Positions 31,301 through 41,028 of a DNA stretch of 52,635 nucleotides are shown here, in pieces. Made by a program: the position numbers and the translations under genes. The notes beneath the pieces are model-generated. The model did not search any database. It saw only the letters and a program-made list of their open reading frames with translations, and was not told the DNA's origin. Each line of letters begins with the position of its first letter. Position 1 is the stretch's first letter. The stretch comes from Obelidium mucronatum (Eukaryota > Chytridiomycota > Chytridiomycetes > Chytridiales > Chytriomycetaceae): assembly GCA_025765595.1 (NCBI GenBank), contig JAIVFH010000198.1:1-52635 (forward strand). Reading direction: 5' to 3'.

Positions 31301-32695
31301 ATGTGACTTAGTGGGAACGTGGGCGTTGAGTTCTAGAAGAACGCGTGATTTCTCCAAAGAATCTCCTTTTTTTATTATTGAACACACATTGGTAATGTAA
31401 TAGATACGATAAGCGGCTATCATATTATAACAGAAACCAGAATACAAGCGCTTCATCTTCTTAATGTCCTTATATGTCTTCTTCAAGTATTCCACTGACG
31501 TTGTCATTCTTGAAACCGGAGTCGGCGGCGAATACGACTACACAAACGTAATTGAACACCCGTATTCAACAGCAATCACTTCCCTCGGCGTCGATCATCC
31601 TTGGTTGTTGGGAGAAACCCTGACTGACATTGCATGGCACAAGGCGGGAATTATTAAGCCTGGCGTCGCCTGTTTTACGGCACCGCAGCCAGAGGAGGCG
31701 ATGATGGTGTTGCGGGAAAGGTGTTTTGAAAGGGGAGCTGGATTCCCTGTGTCGAAGTTGGTGATGAAGGGAGAGTTGGGCGAGAATCCATTGGTGGAAC
31801 TTGGAGATAATGATATTGCCGCATTGAAAGATATCACACTTGGTACGTTTTGCATTGTTATGTGAATGCTGATTTCCGATGATAACATTAAAACCGTGAA
31901 ACCCCTTTCAGGTTTGAAAGGATCCCATCAGTATATTAACGCAGCGGTGGCCGTTGCAACTTGCAAGGAATGGGTCGCAGTTTACAACAAAAAGCATGGC
32001 GATTCCCAATGCTTATTGTCAGAAGAAGCGATTCGACGTGGATTAGAATCTGCAACTTGGCCAGGCCGAGCGCAAACCATCAAGTTTGACGCGTTTCCTA
32101 ACACTGTTTTCTATTTGGATGGTGCACATACGCCAGAAAGCTTGCTTGTATGCAGTGAATGGTTTCGAGATGTTTTGGCGAAGGAAGCGGCAAGGTTTTT
32201 CTTTTGGTTTAGAAGGAGTTGGAACTCCCAGAGAACTGATACAAAGCAAATTGGCTTCTTTTTTTCCCCTAGAAACGATGAGAAAATCGTTCTGATTTTC
32301 AATTGCACTGGTCCGCGAAGTGGCCATGACCTTCTCCTGCCTATTGTTGAGAATATTCAAACTCCTATTTCGCAAGTCATTTTTTGTTCGGATGAAGTCA
32401 GATCAAGCTCGACAGGTAACTAGTTTGGTTTTCCTTTTGTTTTTTTTTGATAGGTTTTTTTTTGGCAGTGACAGACCTTGTCATGAAAACTCAAAATAAA
32501 AACCGAGCTGGTTGGGAGAGTGTTTCGAAAGGAACTATTCATGGCAATGCAACTGTTGATGTGTTTACAACTATTGATGAAGCGTTGGAAGTGGTTTCTC
32601 AACTTGAGCAGGGAACCAGAACGCGTGTTTTAGTCACCGGAAGTTTGTACTTGGTTGGAAGCGTTTTGAAACTTTGTCGAGCTGAAATTATGTAA
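25385..32695 (+). CDS. MET7: Folylpolyglutamate synthase, split by a copia element
   Basis: Adds glutamates to tetrahydrofolate. Exons: 25385-25423, 25495-25533, 25604-25696, 25768-25909, 25973-26090, 31434-31842, 31912-32415 and 32469-32695. The start MLTAQEVTHRTYEESLQLL matches the TYEEA..LN opening. The ATP loop is NVIHIAGTKGKGST, followed by LKTGFLTSLHL. After the retrotransposon come LETGVGGEYDYTNVIEH, SLGVDHPWLLGETLTDIAWH, ATWPGRAQ, FYLDGAHTPESL, IFNCTG and the C-terminal VLVTGSLYLVGSVLKL. Exon 5 has a one-base frame loss near 26009 (ITARE then SLGGIPVSEDLF). Copia sits between exons 5 and 6 exactly at the splice acceptor. The element and possible indel leave its activity uncertain. Confidence 0.85.
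26165..26364 (-). repeat. 3' LTR of the copia element
   Basis: 200 bp, TG...CA ends, apparently identical to the copy at 31233. Preceded (in element orientation) by a polypurine tract. Confidence 0.95.
26365..26375 (-). other. Polypurine tract
   Basis: On the element strand it reads AACAGGGGAAG directly against the 3' LTR, the expected position for plus-strand priming. Confidence 0.75.
26452..29235 (-). CDS. Copia integrase, reverse transcriptase and RNase H
   Basis: A 927-residue frame starting MIHVDITGKFNTGFYY, the beginning of the integrase core. The catalytic triad is visible: D in HVDITG, D in RIDNGE and E in DAVAERTIGHVKS. The RT region has KARIVARGDYQTYGV, FLADAVGAYLNG, YGLKQAGLLWYQKL and the YVDD box (IAFYVDDLLICC). 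RNase H is marked by GLTDASEPDR, ISWRSNKQKLVTADQTAAEH and NQSDMLTKAL. No internal stops. The start ATG overlaps the stop of the upstream protease frame as ATGA. Confidence 0.93.
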   Translation of the reverse strand: MIHVDITGKFNTGFYYNSHMYYYFLIVVDDFSRYSFLRLLNKKSDALAELLVVMALIEVTTQRQLRFIRIDNGEIATSAIFTNHCDVRGITVETIVVDYPHMDAVAERTIGHVKSIARTIHVHGQFAKNIWGYSSISANDLRNLWPNGHNNLESPFMRYFSCKPEIQHFRVFGCKVSVPIYRKGSKGELSSDVATKTYVGPHSPSTIRCIDSHGSLSYHRFQDCSFHETVFPQLISVDATDSQSSTREFPEDSLIMSADEERDFNSELDNAVSEIISLRKRNSLDTTDGIVDPLVQGEESTTGKSTTRQTRSMRSKRAKIVESDSDSDEEDEDSSSDFEDTIDEVGSRAMLTQSLSVLPIFPVPETLVYSMNAVSIKETSIGMDWDGTIPTRHADIRRTQNIKEWLAAEEAELKNLENHNTYREIPESEVPEGAEIIPTMEVYAVKNHKDLPPDKVLKYKARIVARGDYQTYGVNFVNTYSPVIKTTTLRFLIAMSTWLGIGMFLADAVGAYLNGVLDVTVYVRPPACYPKKNVIWLLLKGLYGLKQAGLLWYQKLCDILKSLGYTASYADPCLFQKYANGYWIWIAFYVDDLLICCHDSIIDSVIASLKAKVDIVYQGRCEYHLGLEIEYASDRSYSFLHQSKYVQRVLHRFRMEACNGTQTPMEVKANYKPKRDDEESLDLTKFDYNSLIGSLMYPCNIARFDISVSVSLWARGLGNPTARHWDGAKRVLRYLKHSYDMGIIYYRAPNPIPKQIYIIGLTDASEPDRESAKAQTGWLFKFMGKSPISWRSNKQKLVTADQTAAEHVAFYEGSLEVPYLLNLCEDLKIDIVKPLSMFSDNEAFVKRVRENKHTEASKWMDRRYWKVMEFYSEKILDCSHIPGKRNQSDMLTKALVKVLFVQHRRNGGMQYLRVIRGETTEDKLDGC
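29232..29867 (-). CDS. Copia protease and GAG-pre-integrase segment
   Basis: 211 residues from an ATG at 29867 (MSKTYKGYFDPGCNKTLIPD). The aspartic protease site reads D-P-G-C in place of the usual D-S/T-G. The HHCC-type GAG-pre-integrase finger follows (HQRFGHPNAMYLRKLIHSD and YQCESCEAGKFKRAKVGS). It stops in ALGPVK, exactly where the integrase core would begin. Frame -1 relative to this one continues into GEMIHVDITG. It is therefore either a separate cistron, a frameshift product, or a one-base defect. It is preceded by 141 AT-rich non-coding bases after gag. Confidence 0.85.
   Translation of the reverse strand: MSKTYKGYFDPGCNKTLIPDSSWFESFVEIKTPIGLADNNSIVGTQQGVVHFDINGQIVTIPDAIYSKSCYVTLFSDLDLLAGRPSWKCSIDQEGSRAVFSDSQTKKTLFTAVQGPNGLKELQFKIVHRLFANISKSLPASSDIIHQRFGHPNAMYLRKLIHSDSINSNQFKSIAIPDIYQCESCEAGKFKRAKVGSESRWVAIKALGPVK
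30009..31172 (-). CDS. Copia Gag
   Basis: 387 residues, capsid-nucleocapsid precursor of the element's virus-like particle. It contains the UBN2-like region of Ty1/copia Gag (TPATLWAELKRTKDPKNRK, SIRMNQSIPDYLKLVRETED). A CCHC zinc knuckle (CWNCGSSEHRRTAC, spacing CX2CX4HX4C) follows a cysteine-rich stretch (KCPKCPGYHKTTWSC). It ends in its own stop before pol. Confidence 0.9.
   Translation of the reverse strand: MAGNKGEESNATDSKRVILNESNYPVWQKLTLTEIGSQNARTLEVDFKPYVNVYQRPTPPNTWLNKMKRLTEVIDISLGTGVGSSSAASTASASGTTTTGTAKTAAEVSFEEFEQLEKLWQIEQKREKQDADDVKETLKAINGGMSKRMQAAYANFNTPATLWAELKRTKDPKNRKLDTSAADDYKTLSIRMNQSIPDYLKLVRETEDACTAQGLKIHEGFEAQREVRLKLDHRFAQAVMSLSCTEYKTIEDLEKAMINLWDGYRQALGRNAPGGKLAQVTINGNGKRPATNQKGGNNGNAKRTYSGKLPKCPKCPGYHKTTWSCESCWNCGSSEHRRTACPEKGEKKTGSANQNDSSNAPVISNAAIASGGLKHVGWAPSSGLLNG
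31221..31231 (-). other. Primer-binding site, initiator tRNA anticodon arm type
   Basis: One base inside the 5' LTR the element strand reads GTTATGAGCCC. This complements GGGCUCAUAAC, the anticodon stem-loop of eukaryotic initiator tRNA-Met, rather than a tRNA 3' end. Drosophila copia primes with a 5' half of tRNAi-Met in this way. Confidence 0.65.
31233..31432 (-). repeat. 5' LTR of the copia element
   Basis: 200 bp, same sequence as the LTR at 26165 by eye. Its terminal CA is followed by the G of the GAAAC target duplication, giving CAG|AAACC at the host exon boundary. Confidence 0.95.
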
Positions 32696-33076
32696 ATATA
32701 GCCATGCTTATTTGTTAAATTGTTTACTTTTATTATATTATGGGTATTGTCTTTCCGTGCCGTGATGTTACGTATCACCACCAATGCACCCATAATCTCC
32801 TTAACTCTTTAATTCTTGCCAGCTCGCGTTTGAGGCTTGGAGAAGACTTCTGGGAGACAAATGAAATTTCTTTTCCGTCTGACAAATGCAAGGCACACGT
32901 TATCGATCGGCGTCACCAAAGTAAAGTAAAACCAATAAATGCTGCAACAGCAGATTCCGTATAACCTTATCTTTGTGTTTCACAGCCACTGGCCGCTGTC
33001 TGCACAAGCCCAACATGACAGACTCGTCGGACAATTTCTCTGAAACTCCATTATTTTGCAAAAAGGCCAATTTAAA
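32696..33076. other. Intergenic region
   Basis: About 380 bp between the folylpolyglutamate synthase stop and the first member of the paralogue cluster. Short frames exist but none shows conserved sequence or splice support. Probably the promoter of the downstream gene. Confidence 0.4.
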
Positions 33077-34514
33077 ATGGCCTCGCGCAAACCCATCAAC
33101 GTCGATGATCTGCTGAAGGATCTCGGCGCGAGTCTGAATGAGTTTATGGACGACAGCGAAGCAGGTTTGAAGCTGCGAGTGCAATGGCGTCAGTCTAACG
33201 CCCCACAGAGCCCTCGCCGCTCGCCGCACCCGCCCCCATCAAGAGTCTGATCCACGACGCCCTCAACTCGGCAGCGCCAGACGACGACAGCGACGATCCG
33301 TACGATCTGCTCGATTCGTACGGCGACGAGGAGCGGACTGCGACGCTGGCGCGGGTTTGTTTTGCGTTGTTTGGTTTTCGTTGATGAGGGCGTTCTGATT
33401 GGCAGTTGTTCTGATTGGCTGATTCTCACAGAGTGCTCCTGAAGTGGCGCCAGAGCCCGTTGTGATTCCAGTGATCCAACCACAGCAACCTCAACAGCAG
33501 CAGCCGCAGAGCCCGGTGATCATGAGTCGCCAGCAAAGCGTTGGCGCTTTGAATCCACCAGCTGGTGTCAGATCGGCGCAATTCGCAATTCCAGGCACTG
33601 GCGCTTTCACCTTCAACCAGCCACCATCGCAAATGCAGGAAATGCCACCCCAGGCATCACGTCAACACTCTCAGCCTTCTCAGCAATCCTTCCCCATGCC
33701 GGGTCTTTCTGCAAGAATGAACTCAAACACTCAATTGGAGCAAGATCCTCCTCAGAGAATCCCAACGCCTTTACGCACTCCCGTCAATATGGTTCGAATG
33801 AATTCAAATAATGGACGAGGCATTTCTCCAAACCCTGTTGGACCCAACTCCGAGGCTACAAGCCCAACCCATGGAATTAGACAGGGTTCGAATGCACAAT
33901 ACACAACAACAGCAACAACAGCAGCCTGATTCTATTCCTTCTCCTAGAGCAAACCATTCCCTGGATTATCAAAGGCGTGGATCTACGGCCACAACCGTCA
34001 CATCAGCTTCAAACGATGAAGCACAAGAAGAAGTTCGTAGATTAAGACAGCAGCTGGAAATGGCTAAATTGGTAAGTTAGTTTGCTTCTCTTTTTTTGGC
34101 CTTAGCCACGCACTCTTGTTGAATCGTATTCCCCTTTTCATGTAGGAACTCATTGATCAAATGCAAGTGAACAAAAGGCTCCTCACTCAACAACAATCGG
34201 AAGTGGATGTCGTTCCAGTTTCTGTTGTTGCAAACGCAAAACGAGGCGAATTCCAAGGAGTGGACAAACCAATGACTCCGTCGACAAAAGATAAAGGCGA
34301 CTCAGCCTCAATTTCTTCTGCAAAGAGCGCGCGTAGCACAAAGAGCTCCGGCGGATGGATGTTTGGTCGATCCAAAAGTCAGTCGAGATCGGCCGCATCT
34401 GAAGGAAAGGCGTCTGAAACCAGCAGTAGTGGTGGAGACAAGAAGAAGATTCCAGCTGCTTTGCCAAATATGCCAATGATGATGGCTTCGCCACACATGA
34501 TGGGTCGCTTTTAA
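33077..34514 (+). CDS. Cluster gene 1: DDPYDLLDSY / MMGRF protein
   Basis: Exon 1 (33077-33164) encodes MASRKPINVDDLLKDLGASL then NEFMDDSEA and ends in phase 1. Exon 2 carries the acidic motif DSDDPYDLLDSYGDEE. A long Gln/Pro/Ser-rich stretch follows. One more frame change in the polyglutamine region (33890-33925) was not resolved and may be an intron or repeat slippage. Then comes a heptad exon (EEVRRLRQQLEMAKL), a phase-0 intron, ELIDQMQVNKRLLTQQQSE, a Ser/Lys-rich basic region (SARSTKSSGGWMFGRSKS) and the C-terminus MMMASPHMMGRF. Function is unknown. The exon layout and end motif are shared with the genes at 36040 and 39175. Confidence 0.65.
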
Positions 34515-34998
34515 AATTCTTTTGATGCTTTGTTACAGCCATCATGAAAGACGTTGTAGATTTGAATAAATATACTTTTTTTTCTCCTAAAGTGACTTTA
34601 ATTTAATTCTCAGTTCCTCTCACTTTTCGCAGGGAGGGGCTTGCTTGATTCAAAGGTTTTCGGTCTTTTGTCACTTGGTCTCGGACGACGAAGAAGCGGT
34701 TTAAATTCTCTGGATTCGGAGTTTTTGGATCAGCAAGTCGGGCTTCAATGGCTATTTTTAAAAAGTCGTTCGTCCGAAACCAAAGTTGCAGTGAAGTGCA
34801 GGACAGGATCTCCATATTTTAATGCGAGGATTAATCAGTAAATAAATATTGTTAATTGAATTATTTTTACCCTTTTCACAGTCGGCGATCTGCCAAAGCC
34901 ACTGTTTGCTCTCCAGCCATCCGACACAAAGGCTGCTTACTTCGCACCCTTATCGAAACCACTGAATCTCTCTAGAATCTCATATTTTCCATCAGCAA

Positions 34999-35882
34999 AT
35001 GGAACTTTTCTACCTTGCAGCCTTGGCTGATGAACATGACAACCAGCCTCCTACTACTCAGCAGCAACCAGATCAACAACAATCACACAGCATATCAATA
35101 TCTCTGAATCTGAGATATAGTGCATCCGATGGAAAGTTTTTCGACGATGTGTTCCCCCTTGAACTTCAAGGCATTGTGAGTTGGATCATATTGAACGACA
35201 TGAACCGAAAAACGATAAACAAAGCAAACATTCAAAACTCAGATCCCATCAGAAACATTCACAAGTCGAATCGATGGAATCAACAAGGGCCTCTTGAAGC
35301 AAGGGCGGCGGCTCGAAGATTATGGACCACCGACAAGAGCATCCATCTTAACTGTCTACATTATATTCTGTATTGTAATCATTCTCTTGAGCTTCAAAAT
35401 TCAGTTTTCGGCTATGGCGTTGTGGGCGTCCATGTTTTTTGGGTTGGTGGGGACTGGATTCGTTATGGTTTCTACATATTACTTTAAAGGAGTTGAGTAA
35501 TTGCCCAACCTTTTTTTTCATTGAGTATGATGTATGGGCTTATTTGTTCCCATATCATTTTTAGGGTGTGAGATTCATTGAAACAGAACTGACTCGATTC
35601 AACTTCTTGGACACACCAATCCACTTGCATTGGCATTCTACACGAGAAGGACATGAAAATGTGTATTCGATGGATTTCTCAAGGAAAGCTGCTCAGGTTC
35701 CCTGGACAATTGTGATAACGCATCGATTGAACAATGGTGGCGATGCAATCGGTGTAGGCGGGGAATCTGAGTTTCTGCCGGCCTATTGCAATGACCATCA
35801 CGCTGTTGATATTCCACTGCCAAGAAGTCGGAGGGGTTCTGTGCATTCGGAGCGAGCACCGAGTTATAAATCCGCACGATGA
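34999..35882 (+). CDS. ERF4/Golgin-A7-like membrane protein
   Basis: Exons join in frame: FFDDVFPLELQGI | IPSETFTSRIDGINKG, then two membrane segments (ASILTVYIIFCIVIILLSF and ASMFFGLVGTGFVMVSTYYF), then YFKG|GVRFIETELTRFNFLD and PIHLHWHSTREGHENVY, ending SYKSAR. The FP-x-EL-x-G ... F..RI..IN..L block followed by membrane segments resembles the ERF4/Golgin-A7 family, accessory subunits of DHHC palmitoyltransferases. The start is uncertain: coding-looking sequence (GDLPKPLFALQPSDTKAAYF) lies upstream from 34884 in another frame and may be an additional exon. Confidence 0.5.
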
Positions 35883-36039
35883 TATCGGGGGTTTCCATTC
35901 TCATAAAGAAAATAAAAAACCACCGGAGCCCTCACACATATAGAATAATACAAATAGAGAATTGAGTGATTGCCAATTTTATTGATTTACTGAACCAATT
36001 TCTTTTTGAAACTCAACTCAAATCACCAAAAAAAACAAT

Positions 36040-39003
36040 ATGGCAACGCTGGATGCCCTTTTGGCTGATTTCGACAACGGCTTCGACGAGTTCGACGAAA
36101 CAACAGGTTCGAACACATGCATTCTTTTTAACAGCAACAATATTGCCTAACCCCTCATCATCTCATAAAAGCAGTTGCAGGTCCAACAACTCTCTCCCAA
36201 CTAGCAGCCTTGGCTGACGCAGCGCCGGTCGAAAGCCCCCGAACCAAAGCTGCCTCAATCGAAGATCTCGAATCCGATCTCTATGACTTTCTCGATGATT
36301 ACGGAGATTCTGATGGCGACGCAGAGGAGACTGACCAATTTACCCACCAACCAGTCGACACATCCAAGTTCCTCTCCCTCCAAGAACCACCACCATCGGA
36401 GGAACCAACCCTTCCTTCTTCTTCCAACGATCAAGAAGCTCTGAATCCGGTGGATCAAGCAACACCCGTCCAGGCTGTAGAACCTGCCGCTATTGTTGCT
36501 CTTGAGACACAATTTTCCACGCCGCCACCACCATCTCTCGAAGTAGAACAACAAGCTGAAATTGATCAGGTGGAGCAAAAAGAGTTTGCGGTGGAGTTCA
36601 ATGGGTCCGAGTTTGTTGCTCCGGAAGGAACCGGGGTTGATATGAAGAAGCGGTTTCACGAGTTGAAGGCAAAGTTCAATGCGGCTGCACAGCAGGAACA
36701 TCAGCAGCAGCAACAGCAGCAAACACAGAAGCATGAGACCGTGGCTGTGGCCGGTGATGAGAAGGTGGCGGAGGAGATTGTCGTCGAGAGTGTTTCAGAA
36801 GTGCCGGAAGCCACTACTGAATGCAGTGTCGCAGAAGATGTGAAAGATGTTGCGCCAAAGGAAAATGTACTGGAATCGGTAGAAATTGCTGCCGTCGTCT
36901 CTGTTGAAGAACCTGTAGAGTTGGTGGCAGTCACCGAAGATGTTGAAGAAAAAACGGAAGTGGTGGAGACTGTGGCAGTATCTGAAGATGCTATTGTACA
37001 AATTAGTGTTATTCAAGAACCTGCTGTTGTAGTTTCAGTGGAGTCTGAGCAAGTTTTGACTCCAGTTTCTCCCGCCAAGTCCGAGGATGCAGTTGAAGAA
37101 AGCGAGCAACGTGAAGCTAAACCAGAACCAGAGGTTGGCAATATGGATTGTGCTGTGGAATCAGAGGAAACCGCTGGGGTGGCTGAAGAACCAAACGTAG
37201 TTGCAGAGGTTATTGCTGTTGAATTAGTCGACGTATCTGCCTCTGCAAAACTGATTGAATCAGTTGAAACATTTGGTCCGGAAACTTGCGCTGAATCTCT
37301 CGATGCCCCGGCTCTTGAAGTTATTGAATCAGTTGACTCAACTTCCGCTGAAACGTCCGTTGAATCAATTGACACACCTACCGTTACACCAGCTATTGAA
37401 TCCGTCGACGTCCTTCCTATTGAAACCTCTGTTGACTCAGTTGATGTATCCGCTCCCGTAGTTCCATCTGCCCCAGACGTCATTACAGAAGTCGTGATTC
37501 CTGAATCCGCCGTCGTAGCCGATGTTCCTCGCGAAGCTATAGTCTCAGAAGAATCTATTGCGGTGCTCACATCAGTCTACTTGAATGAGTCGGAGGCAAT
37601 CATTGTTGAGGATGAGGTCGATATTAACGATTTCTATGGAGGCGATGCAGTGCAAGAAAAGGAGCTTATTGTAGAATCTCAGGCTAACGAGCAACTTGTG
37701 GAACCTCGTTTGGAAGAGTCGGCGGTGGTTGAGAAAGAAAAAGAAAGTGGAGCACCGGAAACAGATGTTAATTTAGTAAACGGGCTTCTATCGCACGAAG
37801 CAGAGCTGCCCGTGACTAAGGCTTCAACCTTGCCGCAACTCTCCACGCAACCACATCAAGAATATTTGGGAAAAGTCGTTGCGGATGATGAAGTTGTAGT
37901 TGTTGCAGAGGAAGAAGTTGTTATTGCCGATGCTCCTGCTACTATCGTCACAACTCCAGCCTATGTACAATCACGAGCGTCGAGTATTTATTCCCCACAA
38001 AATTACGATCCAGATCAAGAATATCCCGCAATTTCTGAACTGAATGTTCACTTTCGAAACTCAATACTGGATAACGATTTGGAAGTTCAGGTCATTAGAA
38101 TGAGAGGTCAAGTTGAGCGTACTCGAATTGTATGTATATATTTTTCTTTCCTTTTTTACTAAGCTCAATTTCAATTAACACATGATACCAGCTAATTAAC
38201 GAGCAACTTCGGTTGAGAAACCTCCCTCCATTAATGCCTGGACAGTACACTTTGCAACCCACTTCTCCATTATCCCCTGTTCACCGAACACAACAGCAGG
38301 ATGGAAAACGAAATTCTATTATTTCAAGCATCTCACAGAGGGTGGTAAACGTGTTTTCTAGCGTATCTGGATCGACATCCCCAGTTCCAGCTGCTCCCAC
38401 TCCGTCTGGATCTGCGTCAACGCCAACTACACCAGCCACACCAGTCCCCCCTGCACCAACTCCCCAAGAAGAAGAGCTCCGAGCTATGCGGGAAGAGCTA
38501 GAGCGCACTAAAAAAGTAAGTCAAGTGTCAACATCACTGGAACGAAATCGCTGATGCAAACGTTCTCTCAAAAGGAAATTGCGGAAAAAATGGAGAAGAA
38601 CAAGATCTTGCTCGCACAGCAGCAGCAACAGCTTCAACAACAACAAGGAGGGTTTGTCCCCTTTGTTCCTGCTCCACCGCCTAGCTCATCCTCCCCCGCT
38701 CCACAACGTGCCGCTGGCAGCAAACCAACGGACGAATTCCCAGGCGTTCACCAAGTAATTGAACCCAAGAAAGCCGCCAAGGATGCCGACTCGACTTCCG
38801 TGACTTCTGGAAAAAGTGGAAAGAGTGCCAAGAGTACCAAGAGTAGTGGATGGAGCATGTTCCGATCAAAGAGCAACAAAAACTTGAAGGAAGAATCATC
38901 CGCTGACGGGAAACCCGTGGCAAGACGAAAGAGTATCAAAGAATCGAAACCTGAAGCACCACCAATGATGATGATGAACCAACACATGCTGGGCCGTTTC
39001 TAA
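36040..39003 (+). CDS. Cluster gene 2: acidic repeat / MLGRF protein
   Basis: Exon 1 (36040-36106) encodes MATLDALLADFDNGFDEFDE and ends in phase 1. Exon 2 (from about 36174) has IEDLESDLYDFLDDYGDSDG, then several hundred residues of Glu/Val/Ser-rich repeats such as ESVDSTSAETSVESIDTP. It ends in RMRGQVERTRI. Phase-0 introns link LINEQLRLRNLPPLMPG, the heptad EELRAMREELERTKK and EIAEKMEKNKILLAQQ. The C-terminus has SGKSGKSAKSTKSSGWSMF and MMMMNQHMLGRF. The long acidic part is probably disordered. Function unknown. Confidence 0.7.
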
Positions 39004-39174
39004 ATTCTAAGGTTCATTTTGTGCTCATTGCTGTATTTTTTATAAACTCTATCTTTGTTCTATAAAAGATGTGTGTGTCTGTGATAGCGGACTCAATGAA
39101 TCGTCATTTTTTGGGCTTGAGCGATTTCAATTTCGGAAAATAGAAAAAAAAGCAGAAATCGATTTCAACTTCAA

Positions 39175-40693
39175 ATGTCACAAAAGGTTGATTTGAATGC
39201 ACTGCTGAGTGACATTGACGAGTTCTTGGACGACGAACCAGCTGGTACTTTGTCCGTTCGAATCACAAGAGGCTGTTTGTTAACTGAACCACCCAGCCAC
39301 ACTGGAACCTGTCCATGAAGAAGATGATCCATACAATGTGCTTGATGACTACGCTGATGACACACCGGTTGAAGAACAAGCTGCTATCCCTGCCCAAGCT
39401 GTCGTTCCTCAGATTGCCATCCCGCGGCCTCTCACGTCCCCAGCACCACTGAGTCCACCAGTATCAATCAAAAACCCGCCAACACAAATTCGACAGCTAA
39501 ATGAGGTTCGGCCTTATTTTCTATGGGGAGAAGATGTGCTGATCAAAGAGAACTCTAAACAGGCTCATTCCTATGACCAACCGATTCAACGATTCCCACG
39601 GAAAATGAGTCTAACGGCCAATCCATTATACCTCAGACAAAATATGCCTCCGCCAGAATACATGATCGGCAACGGCGGTGGTGGTCGGTCGTCAGAAGAT
39701 CATGGATACAGAGCAAGTCTAGACCAATTACCACTTCGGTCTCCCAGTGTCATGTCGTCCTATTCAACCTCGACAACTCCGAACCAAGTTACTGGAAGTA
39801 CAGGCTCGGTTAGGAGTAGTCGGTTGTACGCCGCCCCTGTGAATGCCGGTGGTTTTGGGTATGGAGGTGCCCCAATCTCCAGATCGCGCAGTCAGTATTC
39901 AGACATGCACGACTCGTATAAACGAGGATCTATGATTCCCATGTCTCCAATGTATGAAGGAGCGTCCCAGTTTCCGTCGTATCAGCAATTCCAATACCAG
40001 CAGCAACATCAACAACACGTGGAGCAAGATCCTGCTTCTTCAGAAGTGCAGGCACTTCGAATGGAGCTGGAACGTACCAAAATGGTTTGGAAAGAAATTA
40101 TCCTGGTGCTGAAACTAAAACCCATACCTGCAGGAATTGAATGATCGCCATCAAATGAATCAAATTCTCTTGGACGAGCAACGCCAAAAACAAGAACAGA
40201 ATAGTTTGAATGAAGTTCGGGCACTTCGCGAAGAGTTGGAACGAACGAAATTGGTTTGTTTTATTCCATTTCAAACCGAATCTTTCCTAATCATGTTTTT
40301 GATTGATAGGAGCTCAATGCAAAGTCACAGCGTGACTCAAACAAACCATCAGACACGTTTTCTAATCGTTCCAGATCCAGTGCCCTTAATGCAACTTCTC
40401 CAGCACCACCTTCTTCTGTCACTGCTCCCGACTCGTGGGACACAATGGTCGCGCCCCACATCAGCGGCCCCGTTCAAATTTCACCTGCCCCAAAATTAGC
40501 TGCAGCATCGAAAGATGCAAGCGATACTTCTTCAACGACTTCAAAAGCGTCGACGACAAACACGAAAAAGTCTTGGTTTAGCGTCAGATCGAAAAGCGTT
40601 GATTCAAAGAAAGCAGATTCACCTAAAAAGAAGAAGGACAGGGAGATGATGTCGCCCATCATGTTTAACCCTGGAATGATGAATAGATTTTAA
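39175..40693 (+). CDS. Cluster gene 3: DDPYNVLDDY / MMNRF protein
   Basis: Exon 1 (39175-39244) encodes MSQKVDLNALLSDIDEFLDD and ends in phase 1. Exon 2 from 39297 has EEDDPYNVLDDYADDTPVEE. The middle is Ser/Tyr/Pro-rich. An in-frame 57-nt stretch starting GTTCGGCC near 39505 may be an intron. Two consecutive heptad exons (EVQALRMELERTKM, then EVRALREELERTKL) are each followed by phase-0 introns and EL. The C-terminus is basic (KKSWFSVRSKSVDSKKADS) and ends MFNPGMMNRF. It shows duplication of the coiled-coil exon within the family. Function unknown. Confidence 0.7.
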
Positions 40694-40794
40694 ATAGTAT
40701 TCTTTGGCTTTTGGGAGCGCGATTTGCCCCAAGTATACATCTTCATTAAAGTTATGGAGAGGCGGATTTTCGATGCTATTGAGATATTTATTAT

Positions 40795-41028
40795 TTACAC
40801 GACACAAATGGACAACTTACGAAAGCTTCCAGTTCCAGCTGATTTATACAGGCCCACAAGTTCAGTGACAACAATCCTGTTGTTTGGTGTTTGATAGGAT
40901 GAGACTGTCCCAAAAACAAAGCGACCCTTATCAGCAATTGGAAGATTTGTTGGCTTGGTTGTGGTCGTAGACGAAGTAATCTTGACTGAGGTGGAAGTGC
41001 AGGTGGATTGGTGCTGGGAATTTGCCAT
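40795..41028 (-). CDS. Small hypothetical protein
   Basis: 77 codons from an ATG at 41028 (MANSQHQSTCTSTSVKITSS) to a stop at 40795 (SFRKLSICVV). A Ser/Thr-rich start is followed by a compact part (GRFVFGTVSSYQTPNNRIVV). It is unspliced and convergent with cluster gene 3. No family is recognised. Confidence 0.35.
   Translation of the reverse strand: MANSQHQSTCTSTSVKITSSTTTTKPTNLPIADKGRFVFGTVSSYQTPNNRIVVTELVGLYKSAGTGSFRKLSICVV

Larger units (their letters stand above)
26165..31432 (-). mobile_element. Ty1/copia LTR retrotransposon, complete
   Basis: 5268 bp, transcribed on the minus strand, opposite to the host gene. Two 200-bp LTRs (TGTTATTTTC...TATAACA) look identical by eye, implying a recent insertion. 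The target duplication is GAAAC (26160-26164 and 31433-31437). The domain order gag, protease, GAG-pre-integrase, integrase, reverse transcriptase, RNase H is the copia order. A purine tract and a primer-binding site are present. Coding is split into three frames, described separately. Confidence 0.95.

Noticed and set aside
37013..37570. Minus-strand Ser/Thr-rich frame of 185 residues
   Set aside because: Antisense shadow of the acidic repeat region of the gene at 36040, whose splice sites and motifs support the plus strand.
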